Shown one piece after another: positions 35,101 through 47,330 of a DNA stretch of 64,000 nt; within the stretch, counting starts at the first letter, position 1; each line of letters starts with the position of its first letter. This DNA comes from Calliopum simillimum. Its lineage: Eukaryota > Arthropoda > Insecta > Diptera > Lauxaniidae. Under the pieces are notes generated by a model. That model ran no database searches. It was not told the DNA's origin and saw only the letters and a program-made list of their open reading frames with translations. The stretch covers positions 114,590,897-114,654,896 of the forward strand of contig OX638370.1 in NCBI GenBank assembly GCA_951812925.1, read 5' to 3'. The translations under genes and the position numbers were made by a program.

Positions 35101-36581
35101 TCAAACTTCTTCCTTATCTTAACGCAAGGGAAAAACAAAATTCTTCAGCAGTCGCTTCACTACAGGGTCACTGAAACACTTGCACTTTGTGTTTCTAATC
35201 CATCGCCTCTTTTATAAAACCATACAGTCAAACAATTGAATTTATTCAAAAACAGGATATGTGGGAATTCGATAATAAATATGATTTCAAAGGGAGACAC
35301 ACTCAAGCGCGAAATTAAATCCGCTTAGAGATAACGTCTGTCTTTCTTCATGCAGTGCCGTCGCTTGGCAGGAACCTTTTGATGCATGCATCACCATAGC
35401 AGTTAAGCATATGAAAATTTTTGTATTCTTTGAAAAAGACGCCACTGTTCGAGGCCTTATACATATGTATTTGCGAGTTTGTTAAATTGAATGCATGTCT
35501 ATGGCATTATGCTTTAAATGTTTATGTTTTTGTTGCCTATATAAAAACATTTATACAACAGAAAAACACTTATGCAGACAGTGAGACACACATTTGACAT
35601 TACAACAAAATTGTCCTTTGATTTTATAACTTTTGCTATATCCATTATGAAATCTCATTAATGGTTGGTTCACAATAAAATGAAAATATTTGTGCTTTGG
35701 GCACTTTGGTGAAGGTACTATGTCACATCAGGTGGCTAATGGAAACCTTTGTTCAAGTGCCGCAACAGCAGTTACTTACTGCATATATCTAATGTGGTTT
35801 TGACTTTTGTATGATTGCTATTTAAGTGAGTGTTTTTGAGCGTTAGGTTATTTTTAGATTTGCAAACTAATTTTTTTTTTGTTTTAATTTTATTTTATGT
35901 TAAATAAAATTAACAGGAATGCATTTCACGGTGGTGTAGAATATTAAGACTAGATTATAGAAGCACTCGTTGGAACAGTATAACAAAATCCGTAAAAAAT
36001 TAAAAAAAATAAATTTTAAAGAAAAAATTTTGTTAAAATCTCATGTCATGTCACAAAAATCTCATGGCACAAAAATCGGTTAAAAAAATAGTAATTGCTC
36101 CACGAGTTTTCATCAAACTACTTATGTAAAAAAGTTTTATGTTACCTTTATTTTCCTTGGATGGATTGAGAAGTACAAAGTCTGATGAAATAAAATTTGT
36201 GTTTTACAACTAACCCCTCCATTTGCATATATTAAAAACTTTGCTTCAACCATTATCAATATTCCTAATATCTGCTCATTTTCAATTACTGAACAAACAA
36301 AAAGCTTCGAACAGTGGCAACAGCAACAGTTCTATTCTCTCGCAAACATATTGCTAACGTCAACTCACTTCCATACAAGAAATTAACGCGTCAATGAGAA
36401 AATCAATATTTTCACACTTCATGTGTCAATAAAAAAATGTTTTCAATGAAAATTAAAATCCTCTTCTTCCTGCCACTTATTTGTTGATTTTATTTTTGCA
36501 ATATTTTATTTATGTATATTTCTGTTTCAATACACTACTGACTGTATACGCTTACAACTACTGCTACTATATACTACTTAC
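35101..36581. other. Probable intron of the dpr-family gene
   Basis: It follows the donor of the dpr exon on the minus strand. AT-rich, no recognisable exon. The next exon, expected to begin with a V-S-W-I-R type motif, was not found. Confidence 0.5.
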
Positions 36582-37186
36582 CACACCATCGCCTATGTGA
36601 TGTATGGTACAGGGGATATGCGCTGTAGCACCAATTTGTGTTGTCACCACTGTTGAATTTTCGGTGCCGAAATACATCGGCGCCACATAAATATCACCAT
36701 CTGCACCCGTCGCTCCATCCTCTGTTGATATATTTGTATCAATTAGAAGATTTTCATTTAATCCACTGCTACCACCACCACCGCCTACACCAACAACCTT
36801 GTGTGTTGTATGATGTTTTTGTTGTTGTTGGTGATTCGTCGTTGGCAACGTGTCTTTGGCTAATTGTCTACTATTGGACTGATGTTGTTGGTGTTGGTGT
36901 TGTTGCGTTAAAACATTTGTTGAATCAAAACTTGTTATGCTACTCCCACTACCCGTTTGATGATAAAGCGTCGATGACGCCGAAATTGAGGATAGCGATG
37001 ATGATGATGATGTTGCTGAGGATGCCGATAGCGATGCTGATGGAAATGACGATGAGTATGGAGGTGATGCTGCCACAGCTGATGTTGCGCCATTCGATAT
37101 AGACGCTGGTGACATAATTAAATTTTGATTTATATTCCGGTGTAGTTCGTCATTTATGCTATCCTTTGTACCATACGACGTGAGTC
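36582..37186 (-). CDS. dpr-family gene, one internal exon (start of first Ig domain)
   Basis: Dpr proteins are neuronal cell-surface molecules with two immunoglobulin domains that bind DIP partners in synaptic wiring. This 605-base exon is bounded by an acceptor (TTTCCGCTTCTGCAG, before 37186) and a donor (GTG then GTAAGTAGT, after 36582). It starts two bases into a codon shared with the previous exon and ends in phase 0. It encodes about 201 residues: a long low-complexity stretch rich in Ser/Ala (about 45-85), then Gln/His (QQHQHQQHQ, QQQQKHHTTH) and Gly (GGGGG), followed by DGDIYVAPMYFGTENSTVVT and TQIGATAHIPCTIHHIGDGV. That last part is the first half of the Dpr Ig1 domain up to the B-strand cysteine; dpr genes characteristically split Ig1 here. 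NST is a glycosylation sequon. From memory it is nearest to dpr13-type paralogues, but the exact member is not certain. Signal peptide and later exons lie elsewhere. Confidence 0.88.
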
Positions 37187-37445
37187 CTGCAGAAGCGGAA
37201 ATAAAATAAAGAGAAGCATGAGCAAAATTTAATGAAATAAGTTTGAGTTTTACGAAAAGTTGGTAGTGCGTATCAAAGAATATTAATATTAAAATAGAAA
37301 AAGTTGATAAGGTTCGATAGGAGTATGCGCTATAATATATCGATACGTCCCACGTATAAGTTGGTAACTCGAAAATATTAGTTATGATAATTTTTGTATT
37401 TTGCTGCCTTTTTTTTGTGTGTGAAAACTTCCCAGTGTGGCAAAC

Positions 37446-37650
37446 GGACTCGTTTCGGATCCGTAATGGGTTCATATTTTCGTACTTTTTATCCGTTGCG
37501 GAATCCGTTACGTATCCGTTACTGATTCGTTTGCGGGAGAGATTTCTAAAAAAAAGCGAATCGTTTTTTCTACTTTTATGGATCCGTTTCGAACATGTAA
37601 CGAACATCAAAAACGAATTCAAAACGGATTCGCTTTTAATAATGTTAATG
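37446..37650. repeat. Cluster of ATCCGTT-type motifs
   Basis: Variants of GGATCCGTT, TATCCGTT, GATTCGTTT and their complements (CAAAACGGATTCG) recur more than a dozen times in about 200 bases of the dpr intron just upstream of the Ig exon. A degenerate tandem array or a decayed element are both possible. Confidence 0.5.
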
Positions 37651-37914
37651 CTGCTTATAAAAAAAAAAAAAAATGGTGAAGCGCTTATTTTTAATTAAAA
37701 AAAAGCTAGAGGTAACAAAATTGGACACATGATGGAGAGTAATGCTCAGATTTTGAAAACGCTGTCCTGTATAAAGTTGGTAACTTGTGTTTTGAGTTGA
37801 ATTTGCAAGTTATTAGCGCAACTCTAAACCAAATGAATTTAACTTTTCTCTGTAACAAATGAAGTGTTCTTTACAAACCTACCTGTTAAATAAGAATATA
37901 AATAAAAAAAAATG

Positions 37915-38225
37915 TCATGATATTAATATTCGATGGTATTAAAATCCCATGATACAAAATCTCATGATATAAAAATATCATGAAATAAGAAGTATCATGT
38001 TAATATCATGAAATGAGAAGTATCATGTTACGGAATAGTTCATCTAGTGATATGATACAAAAAATGTATTCCGCTATTTTTAATGATACAAAATAAGAAA
38101 ACTAAGAAAAATAAATTTAAATAAGAAATCTTCAAATAAGTCCATGAAATTAAAATACCATGATATAAAAATTCCATAGTATAAAAATTTCATGATATAA
38201 AAAATGTCATGATATAAAAATTCAA
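37915..38225. repeat. Degenerate array of CATGATATAAAA phrases
   Basis: Short phrases such as TCATGATATTAA, CCATGATACAAAATCTCATG and TCATGATATAAAAA recur at irregular spacing. Related phrases are found at 36040-36075, 55080-55420 and 59240-60140. Confidence 0.6.
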
Positions 38226-41065
38226 GAAACTTTTTTTTCCAAAACTAGTGGACAGATTTCAATTCGAAATTTCGACCTCTAAAAATTATTCAAAACTACA
38301 GATGAGCTCAGTAATGTGTGCAGTAACTTGTTTCTTGTTCTATTTCCGTTTTTTGGTCGTTTTTTATCCTTATGTTTTTCAAAAGCAGCGGTAGGACATG
38401 CCAAGTATATTTGCAAGCTTTCACAGTAGAACAATAATTATTTGGAGGTAAAATCTAACTTATAGTGAAATTTTTTGTGAATAAAAGCTTTAAGTATAGG
38501 CGAAAACGCCAGAGGACACAAAAAGTACAGTTATCTGAGAATCACCCATACATAAATTTTTATCGCATGAAACAACAAAATCCTAAGAGACGATAAAATT
38601 CATGATATACTTTGATATCGTATATGATTCTCTTAAAAAATAAAGTATTAAGAACAAAAGTATTATAGACAAGCAATAAATATAAATCTTGGCATTGACG
38701 TCAAAAAAGCCTATCCTAATGAGTGTGTGTAGCGCTTCGCCAACACAAACACACAAGGATACTTTGCCGCTAAGCTGTTTGCTGATAATATCAGCTTAAT
38801 TTTAGGCGCGTGTTTAAGTCAATTTATATTCAAGCATAAATTCGTCTACTTAATGAAAACGAACTAAAGCGTAAATGAAAATAAAGTGTAGATAAGAGAC
38901 GAAGAAGACAAAGTTGAAGATGAAAATTTATGATTATTTTGTTTCCTTCCATTGTAGAAAAGCAAAAAAAAAAAAAAAAAATTAATGATATAGGAGAACA
39001 GACCAACACGAACACCTTTTGCGCACAACTGCGCCATTGGACATTCGACGATGTTAAGTGTTAATGGGCGTTTCTTTTACTTCTTTGGAAATGCGCATAA
39101 TTACGCTGAGATAATTATGATGACAACACCTGATGTAGTGTATAAATTTTAAATGGCAGCTCGCTATTCTATTAGGGTTAATGTGTGTATTTGTGTGTGT
39201 ACTGTTGAAAGTATTACAAGTGATTAATAGATTTAATGCCACTGACAGGTTGATAAGATTCTGACACTCATCAAATTTTATCATTTGCATAAATTTAAGT
39301 TGACATTTAAATTTTCATTTTGTTAATCTGTAATGATTTAATTTGTTTAATAACGAGCGGTATTTAATTACTAGCTGGTCATTTCGCATGCGATATATTT
39401 GTATAATTTGTAAGTAACTTAATTTCTATGTAAAAAATCTATACTATTTTTAACTATTGTTTATTCAAACCCTAAAACTTACACAACAAAAGAACAAATT
39501 TAATAAATTTTTTGCGTAAATCAGCTTTTGCGTAATGTATCATGTAATAACTGAAATAACATATAATCCTTAATTGTAATTAATTTTTTAGTATTTTTCA
39601 TAATAACAACGTTGATTTAGTTATACACTCGCATGTCATATCGAAGCTCACAACGTAAATTAAAATTTGCATTTCAATGGAATTAGATTTCATTAAAAAT
39701 TGCGCATATATCACTGCTAATTAAATAAAGCCAGTGTACACATACACGCACAAGCAATGGATGTGATAATTATAAAAATCATAAACATAAAAACTAATTA
39801 ATGTGAACGTGTTAAGCCGTGCGCAAAACATAAAAACAAATAAAAACAACAACAACAAAAACAAAAACAATGACAACAACCAAAAAACAGCTAAAAATCG
39901 CATACATAATCAAGTTATCTAATTGATATTAGATAATTTATGAAGTTTGTAATTAAAACATATAAAAAACAATCCAATCGCTTGGATTATTAAATTTTGA
40001 ACTCTAAAAAAAATAACAAAAATTATAGCATAGTTTTATTCGATTTTTTAAAACTATAAATTACCATAAAATTTCAAATGTAAGTATATAATAATATCAT
40101 ACGAAATTTGTTTGCTAAGCATTATACTATTAATTAACCCTTTAATGACCACAGCACTTTTATCGAAATCATTTTAGAAATTTTTGTATTGAGGCTACTT
40201 TGCAGCCAAAAAGTGCGAATTTGAAGACAGCTCTCAGTTTTGACCTTCTGAATGAGAGGGATAGAGTGATACCATATGGTATCGCGTGCGCTGTGCAGTA
40301 CAAAAATGTTACTGATAAAAAAAACTCGCTTATAGATGTTTATGATTGTGCAATTTCTGAACAACTTGATGGATAGACACCATAATCATATCTGAAGCCA
40401 TACTAAGGGGGGGATTGGATAAAAGAGTGCTGCACCCAACATAAAAAATACTTTTTAGAACCTGTAGCAGGAGTTCCTAACCACTCCCGAAATTTTCTAA
40501 TTACCTAGCAAAAAGACGTATGAGAAACATTAATTTTTAAACAAATAGTTTTTTGAGCCCCCTTTAAAATAAAATCTTATCCACGCCTCGGTCTGAACAT
40601 AAAATCTAGCTCCTTCGTATATTGAAATAATTTCCTACTCAGCTCGAAGCTTAACTATTGTCATGAAGCCTATAATTTCAAGGATTTTTACACTACAAAG
40701 CAAAAAATTCAGTTACTTTACACAAAACAAATGCAAACTGGCCGCGATGCCATATGGCAACGAGAAAAAAGAAACGAAAATATAACACTGGCCGAAGAAG
40801 TTTAACCAACATTCAGACCCAGAAAGCAGACTATATATTTTCGGAGGTTTTTGATGCGCTTAATCCAAATCTGGCCTCAAAAATAATCTATCAGCTATGG
40901 TTTTGCAGATTTTCTAACTTAAAGTACAAAAAACAACGTTTTTGATTATATTTGAGATTTGTGGTAGGACTAAAAATAATTCAAAATTTAGATAAAATAA
41001 AGTTTTCATAAAAATTTTTAAAATTTTTCATAACTACTGCACTTTTTAAGAAACTAATATTTTAA
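38226..41065. other. No gene seen; possible dpr intron
   Basis: AT-rich DNA. A piggyBac-like left end (TTAACCCTTTAATGACCAC) lies at 40136 without a visible partner. The short open frames (38830-39015, 39721-39903, 40754-40945) lack features. Confidence 0.45.
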
Positions 41066-41667
41066 AGCAATATCTACCCATAAAAAAAACGAAATTTTTA
41101 CACAGAATTGTTCTCTTAAATCTGTATAACATTTCTGTGAAAAAAAATTGCAGGAATTTATCTTTGATCTATGCGAGTTTTTGAGGTTAATAGCATTGCG
41201 GATTTTTTATTTCACCAAAATTAAAGGTTGGCTTCTTTAAATACAAGTCTACTTCTTTCAAATAGCGCTGAGTTTGCCCAAATATCTTTTTTTTTTTTTC
41301 TCTGAGATATCGCATTTCAGTAACTTAATGGTTTAACTATATAATGTCTATAATATCTCAATCGATGTTCAGGTATAGGAAAATTTACAAACAGGAAAAC
41401 TTCAAAATGCGATCGACATCTCAGAGAAAACAAAGATATTTGTGCAAACTCAACGCTATTTGCAAGAAGAAGACTTGTATTAGACTTGTATTTAAAGAAG
41501 CCAACCTTTAATTTTGGTGAAATAAAAAATCCGCAACGCTATTAACCTCAAAAACGGGCAAAGATCAAAGATAAATTCCTGCAATTTTTTTTCACAGAAA
41601 TGTTATGCAGATTTAAGAGAACAATTATGTGTAAAAATTTTGTTTTTGTTTATGGGGAGATATCGCA
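41066..41667. mobile_element. Foldback element, about 600 bases, arms about 260 bases
   Basis: Left arm 41066-41326 and right arm 41401-41667 pair over nearly all their length: GCAATATCTACCCATAAA against TTTATGGGGAGATATCGC, TTTCACCAAAATTAAAGGTT against AACCTTTAATTTTGGTGAAA, and GCAGGAATTTATCTTTGATC against GATCAAAGATAAATTCCTGC. The loop is about 75 bases. The TTTAAATACAAG segment has a short tandem duplication in the right arm (GACTTGTATTAGACTTGTAT). No coding sequence. Confidence 0.85.
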
Positions 41668-43844
41668 AAAAAAAACAAAATTCTTTGGTCGCCCTTGCGT
41701 TTGAGAGAAACCTTTTTTATGGAAAAAATTCAACAAAATCAACATTTCTCGAAAATGATTTTATAGATCTTGATAAAAAGGTGGAAAGTTCATACTTATT
41801 CCAGAGATGAAAATTGTTAAGTCTTGTAAAAGCGCGTGGCATTGCCTAAAAGTTTTTATATGATTTAATAGAGCCAATAATAAAGTAATTTTTCTTTCTT
41901 CTTCGTTGCTTGTAGCGGAGAAAAACTTTCATCAACTCCCATTATTTTTCCGCCCTCAATTTTTTTTTTCCATCCTTTGAGGGGACTCTCATATAAAATG
42001 TAGATAAAAATATGAAAAAAGTCCTAGTGGCCCGGAAAGTGGAAAAAAGTCACCGTCTCCCCTTTTTCTGTTTCTGAACAATTTTTTTGCAAATACTGCC
42101 CCCTTTTCCTCTCTTTCAATGGTTCCCATTTAAAAATTGGATAAAAATATCAAAAAAGTTCCTCGTTGCCTGGAGAGGAGAGGCATAAATAACAGGAGTA
42201 ATTTCTCATTCTTCCATCTACTGGCAAAGAGGAATTTTTGAATGCCCTTTTATTAACTAAAAAGCAAATTCCTTTGTTTCGCTGCAATATCAACAACAGA
42301 GAAAGTTTATTTTTATCATGGTTTTTTAAAAAACCTTGTATTCACTAAATTTAAGCCAGTAAGGAAGTTGCATGTTAAGCGTCAATGAGGGCTTCCGAGA
42401 ATTAACTAGAAATAACCTTACGATATTGTTAATAAGTTTCATTTTATTGTGCTTTTCTTAGTAATGAATGCAATTAAATGGAGCTCGACCCACTATTTGA
42501 CTAATTTACCCTGGACACATAAATAGCACACTCTACTGCATGCATTTCGTCGTAATTTTCTATTATTCTGATATAACTTTGATGAAAAATTTTTTAATTA
42601 AAATCAAAACAAAATTAATTATATTGCACTCGGATATAATTTATTAATGTACACAACATACAGACGCATGGCCTTGTGGAGTAGTATGTGCGTGGGTTGA
42701 TGTTGTTGTATACATTACATTACGTTTCCGCTTCTGAAAATGCTGACAGCATTATTACAACTACATAAACACTGATCATACTGTAAATACTAAGTCAGCA
42801 GCATACATGCAGAGAATGTAAGCATATTAAAATACATACACACAAAGGCACACGCACACAAAGAAATGACAAATATTGACATACAGACAAACACAGTTTG
42901 AGTACATTTAAATAATAATTCATAATAAAGTTGCGTGTGTGTGTGTGTTTTGTAATAAACAGACTAATAAGAGCAAAACAAAACATGAAATTTTATAATA
43001 CATACAAGCATGTATCTGCGTACTATATGTGTATTTATGTGTAAGCATGTAATATTACCAACACTTACATAACCACAATTAATGCGTTATGCGTTGATCC
43101 TCTCTCTAAGCTGCAAAATAAAAATAATGGTCTTACACAACATTAAATTAATCTAAATTTTTTATTAAATACATGCATATATAGAAACACATATACACGT
43201 GTGTATATGTGTGTGTTTTTATTGCTGCAATATTTTTAATTTTAAAGCCTTCGTACACGTTGATCACTTTTATTACATAAAAAACAAGTGCGCATGAAAA
43301 TGTATCTATTTATATGGAAGTTAAGAGATTAAGTTGTAAATGTAAGCGAATTTGTATAGAAAATTAATCGTTTAAAAATTTTAACTGTGAAAAACGTGTT
43401 AAATTTCAAGGCACTACATACTACTTGCTAGAAAAAAAATTGACTCGTGACAAAAGAGAAACAATTTTTTGGATTTTTTCAAATTTGCCGAAAGAAAAAT
43501 ATGAAAACAGAGTTTTTCATTTCGAGTTTTTTTTTTTTTGAATTGTTTACTTTGATAACACTACATGAACTTGTTGCCCCCTGGTGGATATTAAGAAGAT
43601 TTTCCAAAATCATAAATTAAACACTTAGAGTAACAAAAAGCTGCTGGTCATCATAAATCATTGTAATTATTAAGACGCAACAAACACATAGTACATAGTC
43701 GCATACTTTGCTTACGCCTACGCTAACACACACGTAAGTGAGATGTACACTAGAAAAAAAATGAAATAAGAAACACAAAGTTTAATTCCTTTTTAAATTC
43801 ACAATGCAAAAAATTAATAATAATTTCCCTTGAACCTCCTTTGA
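41668..43844. other. No gene seen; possible dpr intron
   Basis: AT-rich DNA with a short GT repeat at 42934-42952 and CA/GT-rich patches around 42830 and 43190. No supported exon. Confidence 0.45.
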
Positions 43845-44430
43845 AGTTGGGTTCTAAAATTTTTATAAAAATTCACAGAGCTCTTCTAAGTGCGGAAAAA
43901 AATTTTTTGCAAGTTATAGGCATGGAATTTCAAAGTAGTGTTTTTGTGAAAAATCGATGCAATTTTTTTTTCTAAGTTCCGCCAATTTGTCAAAAATATT
44001 TTTTTTAATTTTCGTTTTTGGGTTCTTGTATCATTGTAAATATTATTTTGATTTCAATTTTTAAATTTGGAAAAGTTTAAAAATTTACAAAATGGCGGCC
44101 ATTTTTTCAAAAATTTTTAAAGTTGATTTTCTCCAAATAATATATTTTTTTTTAACTTTTTTTTAAGAGTAAGGTGAATGAAAAATAAACATTAAACTTG
44201 TTTTGCGCTAAATGGTTGTGAGAGCCACGGGAATTTGTTTTTTACAATGAACATTTATTTGACTTAATTTTTGCTTTGATTTACACCCACTAGGTGGCCA
44301 AAAGAAAAAATTTCGAAGTAGAAGGATATAACTTCCACGGCTTAAAAAATACAAGGTATACAAAAAAACCGAACAAGAATTCGGATACAAAATTTTAAAA
44401 AATTTAGTTTTGACAAAATGGCGGAACTTA
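43845..44430. repeat. Imperfect inverted-repeat region
   Basis: AAGTTGGGTTCT at 43851 pairs with AGAACCCAACT at 44431, and TCTAAGTTCCGCCAATTTGT at 43972 pairs with TTGACAAAATGGCGGAACTT at 44410. The centre holds a palindromic AAAATGGCGGCCATTTT (44089-44105). It is probably a decayed foldback element. Confidence 0.5.
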
Positions 44431-44508
44431 GAGAACCCAACTGCAAGTTTCGAAAAAAATTACCTGGAAGTTATAAAATATTACGAATTGTCCAGGGTGT
44501 GAATTTTT

Positions 44509-45140
44509 TCAGAATTTTTTGATACATTTTATAATATTCAAAAAAATTGGTAATGTTTGGTCAGGGACCAAATTTATAGTTTTCACTATATATAAAATAT
44601 ACCTTTGATACGACTTCACTTCAGCTGCCGTTGCTACGATGATTGCAAAGACTCTCTTAGCCCACTGGGCATATACACGATGGCTATGAAAAGTCTCAAA
44701 CAAGGAGTCGCTGGGGAGACCTGGAGTCTCTTTGAAAGTCATCTTTTATGAGCTGAAATCGTTGCTGCTGGCGACGATAACACTTCAAAGGGAAGCAATG
44801 AATTGTCTTTGCTTTTACGGGAGCAATTAAGAAATTTACATAAAAAGGATAACCCAGAACACTTTGTTTTAAGTTAAATTTACTTTTATTAAAAATAAAC
44901 TTTATAAAATTACATCTTAAAAAGCTGCAGTTGTTTTAGCTGTGGGTTATAACCATTGAGTGAAGTTCTTCCCAACTTAAACCATAGACTCGCTAAAATG
45001 TCAAGTTAAGAATTGTGCTGAGCAATAGTCAGCCATTCATGTTGTATACGAGTGAGCAAGACAGCAACACTCGCTAGTACTAAAAAGCGGTATACATACA
45101 TATTTCAAGTTTTGATAGTTGATTGTAACGAGTAGTTGCA
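44509..45140. mobile_element. Possible second copy of the LTR-like relic
   Basis: TTTGGTCAGGGACCAAATTT (44556) and, 480 bases further, GAGTGAGCAAGACAGCAACA (45050) repeat in the same order the two marker motifs of 28788-29900. The minus-strand open frame 44509-44742 lies at the place of the open frame in the first copy but shows no recognisable domain. Confidence 0.35.
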
Positions 45141-45289
45141 GATCGTACGGATAGGTGCCTAGTGTTGCCGTTTATCGTGTAATTACAATTAAATTTGCGA
45201 ATTTAGAGTTTACGCATTTCCCCGCGTTAACAGGTAAGTTTTCAAGAGTTCGGATGAATCTAAGTCTTAGTCCTATCACTATGTCGGCT

Positions 45290-45378
45290 GTGGTTTTTGG
45301 TAATCTAATTATGTCAGCGTTTTCGCATTGGTCTAAAAAAATTACCAAGACCAAGACGAATTTTGCCCATCACTAATT
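45290..45378. repeat. Fragment of a repeat shared with the 20-27 kb duplication
   Basis: TCAGCGTTTT, then TTACCAAGACCAAGAC and GAATTTTGCCCATCACTAA, matches in order the segment at 23347-23445 (and 26985-27083). Confidence 0.6.
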
Positions 45379-46554
45379 GCATAGTTCATATGCTTCGAAT
45401 GTTGACAAAGCAAACAAAAGAAGACTTGAGTCAAAACAGATATTAACCCTACGACAAATTCTTTTGTTTCATTATGCATAGAATTTAAGTAGAATATTTT
45501 TCTAAATGTAATAGCGAACATACATTTATAACAAAAGCTTAAAAGGATATTAATATATTTTTGCCGGACATTATTGTGACTTTATTTTGTATTCGTTGCT
45601 AAGATGTCTGCACACAGCCAAGGCAGCCAGTAGTATTTAGAAAGCGTTTTGTTGATGCCTAAAATAAATTGCTGGTAAAATTGTTATTTTTGTTTTAATG
45701 TTGCTGTTGTTTTTGTTGTTGTGGTGGTGCTATTTTTGTTTCTTAATATGAGCTTAACCTTAGTTGACAATTAATTATGGGGTTCCTTAGCTACATCTGC
45801 TCTTTTCTGTCCCTTTTTCGGTTTGTATTTATAAATATATTTCTTCTCTTATTTAGTTGTTCATTGTTATGCCAAATGTTGCTGACATTGAACAAAATTT
45901 TTGTTTAGTTATGAAAAAAAGTAGGAACTTTTTGTTTCAATATCTTACTGGTTTAGTTGAATTAGACGACACTATGCCAATGGGCATAGTTTGGTGGTAA
46001 AAGTAGCAGCTGTTGTCACTGTCATAAAGGTCAAATGGGATATAAACAACTGCACTATATCATCATCAACATAATGGACATATTGCCATTATTATCATCA
46101 TCGTCATATATTTGTGTCAAGGTCAGAACTATGATTAATTGTTTGTAGCAAAGGAAGGCTAACAGTGTTACAAAGATTTTGATCTAAGATTATGATAAAG
46201 ATTCATTTAGTCTTTGATTAAGTTAATAGTTTACATAAATAGTATTTTTCGAATGCAATAGAAATGGCAAAAATAAAAAGTATTGGTTTTTATATACACA
46301 GTGCAGGATACAACAATAAAGTGTGAGGTATCTCTCTGGAAAATAATCAATTTTGTACTAGAAGTAAGCATAAACATATATAGACTGAAATCGTGCGCAT
46401 TGATTATAATTATCGGGTTTGCCCCAGAGATGTCTTAAATATAATTTTTTTTCTCCCACCAATGGCAGCATGAAAATATTTGACACCCACTATTCAATAC
46501 CAATTTAGCCTTTCACCTTGATCACATGCCTGAAATCGCCCAAAAACCATTTTT
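45379..46554. other. No gene seen
   Basis: AT-rich DNA with GTT-rich runs around 45690-45730 and CAT/ATC-rich patches near 46060-46110. Confidence 0.45.
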
Positions 46555-47330
46555 GACATTTCTCCATCGACTGGAACAAGGAATTATTTTACCAAATATT
46601 AGTGGAATTGTACTTCAATGTTAGACTGTCATCATCGATAGAAACAAAGAATTATTTTAACAGAAATGAGTCGAAATTGTGAACAGTTTCAAATGATTTA
46701 TTTTAACAAAACTGAGTTGAAATCTTGAATATTTACACAAAGATTCAATTTTGGGCTTTCTCCATCAATAGGAAAAAGGATTATTTTAACAAAAACGATT
46801 CAAAATCTTCTACATTTACACATGAATTCACATTTTGGGCTTTCTTCAACGATAGACATAAAGAATTATCTTAGCAAAAATGAGTCCAAATTGTGAATAT
46901 TTACACATCGATTCAATTTTAGGCTTTTACTATCGATAGAATCAAAGAAAAATTTTAACGAAAATAAGTCGAAATCGTGAACAGTTTCACGTGGATTAAA
47001 TTTTTGGCTTTCTCTATCGATAGACACAAAAAATTATTTTAACATAAATGAATCGAAATTGTGAACATTTACACATGGATTCAATTTAAGGCTTTTTCCA
47101 AGAATAGCAACAAAGAGTTATTTTAGCAAAAATGAGTTGAAATTGTGAACAATTATACATGGATTCAATTTAGGGCTTCTTCATCGTTAGAAACAAAGAA
47201 TTATTATAGCAAAAATGAATCGAAATCGTGAACATTTACACATGAATTCAGTTTTGGGCTTCCTCCATCGATAGACACAAAGAATTGTTTTGACAAAAAT
47301 GAGTCGAAATCGTGAACACCTGAATCCGCA
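46555..47330. repeat. Tandem array, unit about 84 bases, roughly nine diverged copies
   Basis: Each unit reads approximately: CTTTCTCCATCGATAGA, AACAAAGAATTATTTTAAC, AAAAATGAGTCGAAATCGTG, AACATTTACACATGGATTCA, ATTTTGGG. Units are diverged by substitutions and small indels, so the array is old. The open frame 47187-47372 is inside it and not a gene. Confidence 0.85.

Noticed and set aside
34626..35174. 182-residue open frame with repeated Phe-Asn-Ser-Ile-Gln
   Set aside because: It is the translation of the TTCAA microsatellite, which has no stop codon in any plus frame.
36638..37102. 154-residue plus-strand open frame
   Set aside because: Antisense shadow of the dpr exon; its His/Leu/Met-rich runs come from the Ser/Gln codon repeats on the other strand.
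37187..37622. Upstream extension of the dpr open frame to an ATG near 37622
   Set aside because: A strong acceptor (TTCTGCAG) lies at 37187 and the upstream part has no Dpr-like sequence, so it is intron.
46555..47330. CRISPR-like array
   Set aside because: Units diverge throughout with no constant repeat/variable spacer pattern, and the DNA is eukaryotic.
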